57,338 bases of DNA, from positions 1-57,338 of the forward strand of contig NZ_JAUYUS010000083.1 in NCBI RefSeq assembly GCF_030694575.1, given 5' to 3'. Position numbers and translations under genes: made by a program. Shown one piece after another: positions 52,146 through 57,338 of the stretch. A model generated the notes under the pieces. That model did no database searches. It saw only the letters and a list, made by a program, of their open reading frames with translations, and had not been told where the DNA came from. Positions within the stretch are counted from its first letter, which is position 1; each line of letters begins with the position of its first letter. This DNA comes from Parvibaculum sp. Lineage in GTDB: Bacteria; Pseudomonadota; Alphaproteobacteria; Parvibaculales; Parvibaculaceae.

Positions 52146-54875
52146 CTATCGAACAGCCCGCGCGCGCATGGCGAGGGGCTGGACGACACGCCCGGCCGGG
52201 AAGCGGATATCGACGCGGGTGCCCTTTCCGGGCTCGCTGTCGATCTCCAGCTCCGCACCATGAAGTTGCGCGAACTGGCTGGTCAGAGCCAACCCGAGAC
52301 CGACTCCGTCGAAGCGGCGGGAAAGATGGCTCTCCACCTGCATGAAAGGCTCCGTTACACGCTCTATGTCGGCCTTCGAAATGCCGATGCCGGTGTCGCT
52401 TACGGAGAATAGGAAGCTGCCATCCGCCTCAGGCGTTGCAGCGAGGCGGACCGTCCCGCCGGAAGGCGTGAACTTGAGCGCGTTCGAGAGCAGGTTGAGC
52501 AACATCTGTTTGAGGAGACGAGCGTCGGCGCGGAGCATAGGCAGATCGGGGTGGAATTCCTGCTCGAGCGCAAGACCGCTATCGAGGGCGCGCGCATGCA
52601 CGGTCCGGATGCAGGCCCCGACGAGTTCGCTCACGACAATGTCGGACTCATCGAGTTCCGTGACGCCGATTTCAATCCGGCTCAGATCGAGAATGTCGTT
52701 CACGATTGCCAGGAGGTGAAGGCCGCTGTCGTTGATGTCCTTGGCGTAGGCCTTGTATTGGGCTGTCTCCATCGGTCCCATGATGTCGCTCGCCATCAGC
52801 TCCGAGAAGCCGATGATCGCATTCAGCGGCGTTCTGAGTTCGTGACTCATATTGGCGAGAAACTGCGACTTGGCCCGATTGGCAAGGTCCGCTCGGTTGC
52901 GGGCGGCGCGAAGTTCCTCTGTCGCAATCTGCAAATCGGTAATGTCGAGAATGGTGCCGATCAGTCGGACTATCCGGCCATCGGCATCGCGCACCGGCTC
53001 CGCCTCGCTGCGGACAAACCTGATCGAGCCGTCGGAAAGCACGATCCTGTGTCCGCTTGCCTGCATTATGCCGGTCTCCATCGCGATGGCGATCGCCCGC
53101 GTCACCCGCGGGCGGTCGGCGGGGTGGACGCGCTCGAGATAGAGCGGCAACGTCACAGCCTTGCTTCGCGGTTCGTCGCCGAAAATTCTGAAGGTCTCGT
53201 CGGAGCCGACGATCGCGCCCGATGCAACATCCAGTTGCCAGCTTCCCAGATGGGCAATGCGTTCGGCTTCCGCCAGACTGTGGGCGCTCTTGCGCAGCGC
53301 CTCGAGCGCGCGGCGACGGTCGGTCACATCGTAACAGCCGACAAGCGTCACGCCTTCGCCGGCCATGTTCATGGCGACGGCAGATACCATGCACCAGATG
53401 GATTTGCCCGTGGCCGTCCGCGCTTGCGTTTCCACCCCGGCCATGCTGCCGTCGGCGGTCGAATTGTCGAGCAGTCCCGCAACGAGCTCGCCGTCGAGAA
53501 ATTCTCCGATGTGGTGGCTCGCGGCTTCGGGTCGGTCGGTCTCCATCAGCGCGGCGAAGGCGCCATTGAAGAAGAGAATTTCGCCGTCGCTTTGCCGCGA
53601 GATGGCCAGGCCGAAAGGCATGGCCTCGACGATCATGCGCATCTGGCGTTCTCGGGCGTATAGCGCCTTTTCGGCCTCTCGCAGCGCGGTCAGATCCCGC
53701 ACGACTGCCGTATACACGACTTCATTATCGATCGTTACGCGCGAGATCGATGCTTCGGCAGGGAATTCCGAACCGTCCTTGCGGCGGCCCTTCACTTCCG
53801 GCCTGCGGCCCATGAGTTTTGTCGAGGTCTCGCCCTTGCTGAAACGCGCCACATGAGCACGATGGCTGGCTCGCGCATTCTCAGGCAGCAGAATGTTGAT
53901 CTGCTGCCCGATAACCTCTTCAGCCGAATATCCGAAAACCAGTTCCGCCTGCTTGTTGAAGACGCTGATCCTGTGCCCGGCGTCCATCGCCACGATGGCG
54001 TCGCCCGCGGTCGCGAGCAGTTCATCGAGATGTTTGCGCGCGGCGGTCATCTCCTCCGCATGGACACGGCATTTGAGCGCCATGCCGAGACGGTCGGAGA
54101 CGCCGTCAAGCACTTGCAGCGTCAGACGATCCCGTGCTCGCGCGCGCTCGAACTCGAACAACAGAACGGCGACGACTTCGTCGTTCGCCTTCAGCGGCAG
54201 GGCGAGGAAGCCGTTGCCGCTTTCCTCTCCCGCCGAAGGCACATAGCTAAAATCGCCGCTCCGCCAGGCTTCGCCGACAATGCCCCCGTCTTCTCCGTTG
54301 GAGGAGATAGGCGCAATTTGCGCGGTCTTGCTTCTGAATGACGAGAACGTTCCGCCGGAGTAAAGGCGGCATTTTTTCCGGACAAGCACCCCGTCCTTCG
54401 GTAGCCATACTTCCGCGTAAGGCCAGCCCGCATAGAGACAGGTCGTACGCAAAAGCACTTCGAGCGCATCGCCGAGCGTTCCCGGCTTCATCAGCCGGTC
54501 GATGATGGACTGGGCAAAACGAAGTTGCCGGTGTTCCTGGACCGCACTGGTGATGTCGGTGGCGATCAGAATGGTATTCGAGCCCGGCGCCCAGATGCGC
54601 GTGAGCGCGAATTCGCTCCCGTCGGGCCGCCGGCAGCGCCGGCGGAGTTCGTAGTTCATCTCGCCCGCGTTCTGAGCCGCACCCGGCAAGGCGGTCGTCC
54701 TGCCCCCGGCGGTGAGGAGACGTTCCACCGCCGAGAGCGTGAGGCGTTCGACGGCGTCGCCGCCCAGCGTTGCAAGAAGGCCGACGGCGCCCGGATTGTG
54801 CGACATCAGCTGGCCCGTTGCCGAGTCGAAGACGAATACGGCTGGGACACTGAGTGGCGCCGACGTATGCGGCAT
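52146..54875 (-). CDS. Soluble PAS/GAF sensor histidine kinase
   Basis: A 909-residue cytosolic kinase with no membrane segment. Order: PAS-like (about 1-115), GAF (about 120-275), PAS (285-400, GDAIVAMDAGHRISVFNKQAELVFGYSAEEVIG), PAS (405-530), PAS with PAC (545-655), HisKA with phospho-His in NMSHELRTPLNAIIGFSELM, and HATPase with N-box LLNLLSNALKF and DTGIGISKADIERVTEPFMQ. No receiver domain. GTG 54878 is an alternative start. It begins 14-17 bases after the globin MCP stop, so the two are cotranscribed. The cognate regulator is not identified. Confidence 0.92.
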   Translation of the reverse strand: MPHTSAPLSVPAVFVFDSATGQLMSHNPGAVGLLATLGGDAVERLTLSAVERLLTAGGRTTALPGAAQNAGEMNYELRRRCRRPDGSEFALTRIWAPGSNTILIATDITSAVQEHRQLRFAQSIIDRLMKPGTLGDALEVLLRTTCLYAGWPYAEVWLPKDGVLVRKKCRLYSGGTFSSFRSKTAQIAPISSNGEDGGIVGEAWRSGDFSYVPSAGEESGNGFLALPLKANDEVVAVLLFEFERARARDRLTLQVLDGVSDRLGMALKCRVHAEEMTAARKHLDELLATAGDAIVAMDAGHRISVFNKQAELVFGYSAEEVIGQQINILLPENARASHRAHVARFSKGETSTKLMGRRPEVKGRRKDGSEFPAEASISRVTIDNEVVYTAVVRDLTALREAEKALYARERQMRMIVEAMPFGLAISRQSDGEILFFNGAFAALMETDRPEAASHHIGEFLDGELVAGLLDNSTADGSMAGVETQARTATGKSIWCMVSAVAMNMAGEGVTLVGCYDVTDRRRALEALRKSAHSLAEAERIAHLGSWQLDVASGAIVGSDETFRIFGDEPRSKAVTLPLYLERVHPADRPRVTRAIAIAMETGIMQASGHRIVLSDGSIRFVRSEAEPVRDADGRIVRLIGTILDITDLQIATEELRAARNRADLANRAKSQFLANMSHELRTPLNAIIGFSELMASDIMGPMETAQYKAYAKDINDSGLHLLAIVNDILDLSRIEIGVTELDESDIVVSELVGACIRTVHARALDSGLALEQEFHPDLPMLRADARLLKQMLLNLLSNALKFTPSGGTVRLAATPEADGSFLFSVSDTGIGISKADIERVTEPFMQVESHLSRRFDGVGLGLALTSQFAQLHGAELEIDSEPGKGTRVDIRFPAGRVVQPLAMRARAVR

Positions 54876-54892
54876 CACAAGAACCTCGACTA

Positions 54893-56239
54893 TTAGGCGG
54901 CGCGCGCCCGGGCAAGGAATGTGTCTACCTGCTGGCGAAGAGTTTCCGCCTGCCGTGCGAGAACGTCGGACGAGCCGGATATCTGCGCGGCGGCCGTGCC
55001 GGTTTCGGCGGCAGCTTCGGCGACAGCCACGATGTTCGAGGAAACGTCCTGCGTTCCGCGAGCCGCTTCCTGAACATTGCGCGCAATTTCGTTCGTCGCC
55101 GCATCCTGTTCGTCGACCGCGGCGGCGATCGACGTCGCGATCTGGTTCATCTCCGTAATGGTCTTCTCGATCGACTTGATCGCCTCGACGGATTCCTGGG
55201 TCGCGCTCTGCATCGTCTTGATCTGCTCGGCGATTTCCTCGGTCGCCTTCGCCGTCTGGTTGGCGAGGCTCTTCACTTCGGACGCAACGACCGCGAATCC
55301 CTTGCCGGCTTCACCGGCACGGGCCGCCTCGATGGTGGCGTTCAGGGCGAGCAGATTTGTCTGTGCCGCAATGTCGTTGATGAGCGTGACGACGTCGCCG
55401 ATCTTCTGCGCGGCGTCGGCCAGCCCCTGCACCTTGTCGTCGGTGCGATGGGCCTCCTGCACGGCCTGGCTTGCGATCTTGGTCGACATCGAAGCCTGCC
55501 GCCCGATTTCGGCGATGGAGCTCGACAGCTGTTCGCTTGCGGACGCGACGGTCTGCACGTTGGTCGAAGCTTCCTCCGAAGCCGCCGCGACAGTCGTCGT
55601 CTTGGCGCTGGTCTGCTCCGCCGTCACACTCATGGCCTGCGCCGAGGCCTGCAGTTCGGTCGCGGCGGAAGCGACGGACTTGATGATCTCGTTGGCCGCA
55701 ACGTCGAAATCGGCAATGGCGCCTTCCAGTGTCCGCTGCCGCCCGGCACGCTCTTCCACCATCGCGTCCTGATAGGCGGAGATCGCGAGATCCATGTCGA
55801 GCAGAACCGCCGTGTTGAGCGCGCCGATCACTTCGGCAAGCCGCGCCGGCGTCCAGCGATATTTCTTCACGGCGATATCCACGAGCCGGTTCATCACGAA
55901 TTTGTAGCCGCCGATATACCAGCGCGGCTCCAGCCCGATCCGGTTGTGCGTGAGACCGATCGTATGAACGCTCTGCATATAGGCGTCGTCGAAACGGCCC
56001 GAGAACAGGCGCCCCCAATGCGTTCCCTGCGCCTGCTTCAGCCTCGGCGTCTGCGTGCCGACAAGCTTGGCAAGGTCGGGCACCGCCCCCAGATGCGCGT
56101 AGAAGCTGTCGAGAATATCCGGCAGGTGCGGCTCGATTACCTTCCAGAAATCGCGCAGGGCCTCGCCCGTCGCTTCCGACACTTCCATAAAGCGCATGCG
56201 CCCATCGCGGTCGACCGCCGATACCTGATCTTTCGTCAT
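54893..56239 (-). CDS. Globin-coupled methyl-accepting chemotaxis protein (HemAT-like)
   Basis: Soluble heme-based oxygen chemoreceptor, 448 residues, no membrane segments. The N-terminal protoglobin domain (about 1-165) contains [17 protein letters not shown], whose His (about residue 98) is the expected proximal heme ligand. The C-terminal MCP signalling domain has the tip [33 protein letters not shown]. No C-terminal CheR-docking pentapeptide. The ATG at 56239 ([13 protein letters not shown]) is used; the frame is open further upstream. Expected to mediate aerotaxis through the Che proteins downstream. Confidence 0.93.
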   Translation of the reverse strand: MTKDQVSAVDRDGRMRFMEVSEATGEALRDFWKVIEPHLPDILDSFYAHLGAVPDLAKLVGTQTPRLKQAQGTHWGRLFSGRFDDAYMQSVHTIGLTHNRIGLEPRWYIGGYKFVMNRLVDIAVKKYRWTPARLAEVIGALNTAVLLDMDLAISAYQDAMVEERAGRQRTLEGAIADFDVAANEIIKSVASAATELQASAQAMSVTAEQTSAKTTTVAAASEEASTNVQTVASASEQLSSSIAEIGRQASMSTKIASQAVQEAHRTDDKVQGLADAAQKIGDVVTLINDIAAQTNLLALNATIEAARAGEAGKGFAVVASEVKSLANQTAKATEEIAEQIKTMQSATQESVEAIKSIEKTITEMNQIATSIAAAVDEQDAATNEIARNVQEAARGTQDVSSNIVAVAEAAAETGTAAAQISGSSDVLARQAETLRQQVDTFLARARAA

Positions 56240-56576
56240 AAATCCCCCACCCGGAATGAGCCGGCGTCGCCGGCCTTCAAAATTCGCTCCACCGGGCGAC
56301 ACAGAGCCTGCGACTCTATGTCCCGGAGAATCAGCGATATTGGTGTTGATTTTATATTTCGACTTGAAATAAATGGTTAATATTAAAGTATTCGTTGTTA
56401 TATATTTTATAATACTTGTTTATATACTGCATTTATAATGCATGTAATAAAATTGCCGTTCTTTATTCACACTGGAAAAAATAATCAGGACGCGATACCC
56501 CAAGTCGAAGCAGCGACGAGGATGACCGGTCAAGGCCGCCAGTCCAAAATGACCGTTTCGGCACAGAAGGTATGGC
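56240..56576. other. AT-rich divergent region between globin MCP and fnr-like gene
   Basis: About 340 bases with no credible gene. The centre (roughly 56335-56460) is very A/T-rich against a GC-rich genome. It holds an inverted repeat TGCAT-TTATA-ATGCA (56428-56442). No canonical FNR box (TTGAT-N4-ATCAA) is visible. It must contain the promoters for both directions; the A/T bias suggests DNA bending or a nucleoid-protein site. Confidence 0.5.
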
Positions 56577-57338
56577 GTGAATACTGGCAATAAAACCGCC
56601 CCTATATTGCCGGGCGGCGCTGTCGCACGACAGGGCGACGGCTCGCTTGAAGATTGCGACATCTGTCCTTTCCGTCATATCGGATTCTGTGCAGCTGTTC
56701 TCGGCTCCTCCATGGGCGGGGGCCCGATCCGGAAGCTTGAGGGAACCGCCCGTATCCGTCAGCACATCTACAGGCCCGGCGACGCGCCGGGCCGGGTTGT
56801 CGTGCTGCGGGAAGGATGGGCGATAAGGTTCGTGCTTACGCCGGACGGGCGGCGGCAGATACTCTCCATCCTCATTCCGGGCGACATGGTCGGTGGCGAA
56901 GCTCTGATACGCGACAAGGTGCAGACTTCGCTGCAGGCGCTTACGCCGCTTACCTATTGCGCGTTCGATGTGACCGAACTCAAGAACATCGCGGAGAGCG
57001 ATCCGGGTCTCGTCTGGACATTCGTTGACATCTGTTTTGCCGGGCGCGAGGCCAGCGAGGCGAGGATCGTCGATCTCGGCCGCCGCAATGCCGAGCAGCG
57101 GATCGCCCGGCTGGTTCTCGACCTCTACCGCCGGTTGGACGAACGGGGTCTCGCGGAGGGGCTCACCATTCCCTTTCCGCTCCGCCAGCAGACGATCGCC
57201 GACGCGCTCGGGCTCACGCAGGTCCATGTCAGCCGCACCATGACGGCGCTGCGTCAGGCCGGCGCGATGCACCTGCAGGCCGGCGTTCTCGAGATTCTCG
57301 ACCTGCAGGTCCTCTCCGACATCGCGGAAATCCCGCGC
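56577..57338 (+). CDS. Crp/Fnr-family regulator, Fnr-like (cut by window edge)
   Basis: Starts at GTG (VNTGNKTAPILPGG) after AGAAGG; an in-frame stop at 56550 rules out a longer N-terminus. At least 254 residues are in the window. The N-terminal motif CDICPFRHIGFC (C-x2-C-x7-C) matches the alphaproteobacterial FnrL-type iron-sulfur ligands, with a possible fourth Cys in LTYCAFDV. Then a cyclic-nucleotide-like barrel (RPGDAPGRVVVLREGWAIRF, LIPGDMVGGEAL) and an HTH (PLRQQTIADALGLTQVHVSRTM). Predicted oxygen-labile 4Fe-4S regulator, divergent from the oxygen-sensing globin MCP. Confidence 0.88.
   Translation, partial: MNTGNKTAPILPGGAVARQGDGSLEDCDICPFRHIGFCAAVLGSSMGGGPIRKLEGTARIRQHIYRPGDAPGRVVVLREGWAIRFVLTPDGRRQILSILIPGDMVGGEALIRDKVQTSLQALTPLTYCAFDVTELKNIAESDPGLVWTFVDICFAGREASEARIVDLGRRNAEQRIARLVLDLYRRLDERGLAEGLTIPFPLRQQTIADALGLTQVHVSRTMTALRQAGAMHLQAGVLEILDLQVLSDIAEIPR

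Noticed and set aside
49952-52345. A 797-codon open frame on the plus strand across cheA
   Set aside because: Antisense shadow of CheA with Arg/His-rich, unrecognisable translation; it also runs through the AT-rich intergenic gap.
56303-56576. Possible FNR box upstream of the fnr-like gene
   Set aside because: TTGATTTTATATTT only matches the left half-site; no ATCAA at the right spacing.

Overview
The window is GC-rich DNA from an alphaproteobacterium. The evidence is the lptC-lptA-lptB-rpoN-hpf-ptsN cluster, a complex I NDUFA9-type protein, a DUF1150 gene beside a small heat-shock gene, a CueR-type regulator, and an Fnr-like regulator with the alphaproteobacterial CxxCPxR cysteine motif. 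The mix of LLM flavin oxidoreductase, FadE, acetyl-CoA hydrolase and RND pumps would fit a Parvibaculum-like member of the Hyphomicrobiales, but that placement is inference. There is no phage, IS element or CRISPR array. The window is ordinary chromosome with a few accessory insertions.

Layout. 1-2033: translation genes pheT (cut by the window edge), pheS, rplT and rpmI on the minus strand. 2233-3344: a ccdAB-type toxin-antitoxin pair with a VOC gene directly behind it. 3366-7608: an I78 inhibitor lipoprotein, then a small regulon of a QueG-like/SCP2 fusion protein, a MarR regulator and an LLM oxidoreductase; two GTGTA-N2-TACAC operators sit on -10 boxes. 7938-9602: a glycerophosphodiesterase and infC, which probably starts at AUA. 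9603-14195: a glycosyltransferase with a GT9-like fragment, an alpha/beta hydrolase, a translational machinery protein, an SDR and a TPR protein. 14180-17450 (minus): NDUFA9-like, cueR, GST and queG as a compact operon. 17639-23844: tRNA-Leu(CAG), an RNase D-like gene, and the Lpt/RpoN/HPF/PtsN cluster closed by a strong terminator. 23867-25533: DUF1150 and hsp20, with an RpoH-like promoter and a possible RNA thermometer, divergent from Fe-SOD. 25760-29840: a ferric iron ABC transporter split into divergent parts with a Fur-like box.

29865-34064: RND pump 1. 34121-38309: FadE and acetyl-CoA hydrolase. 38518-43426: PadR plus RND pump 2 as an overlapping three-gene operon. 43431-45629: a FAH-family hydrolase and a protein with two DsbA/HCCA-isomerase-like domains behind a perfect palindromic operator. 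45647-56239 (minus): a chemotaxis cluster, in transcription order globin-coupled MCP, PAS/GAF histidine kinase, hybrid cheA, cheW, cheY, cheZ, cheB, cheR. 56577 to the end: an Fnr-like regulator, cut by the window edge and divergent from the globin MCP.

Working together: the right end looks like an oxygen/redox-responsive behaviour module (heme globin MCP, PAS/GAF kinase, Fe-S Fnr regulator, full Che set). The left end holds a newly recognisable MarR regulon around a QueG paralogue that lacks the aligned catalytic Asp and carries a lipid-binding SCP2-like domain. The rest is housekeeping plus envelope and export functions.
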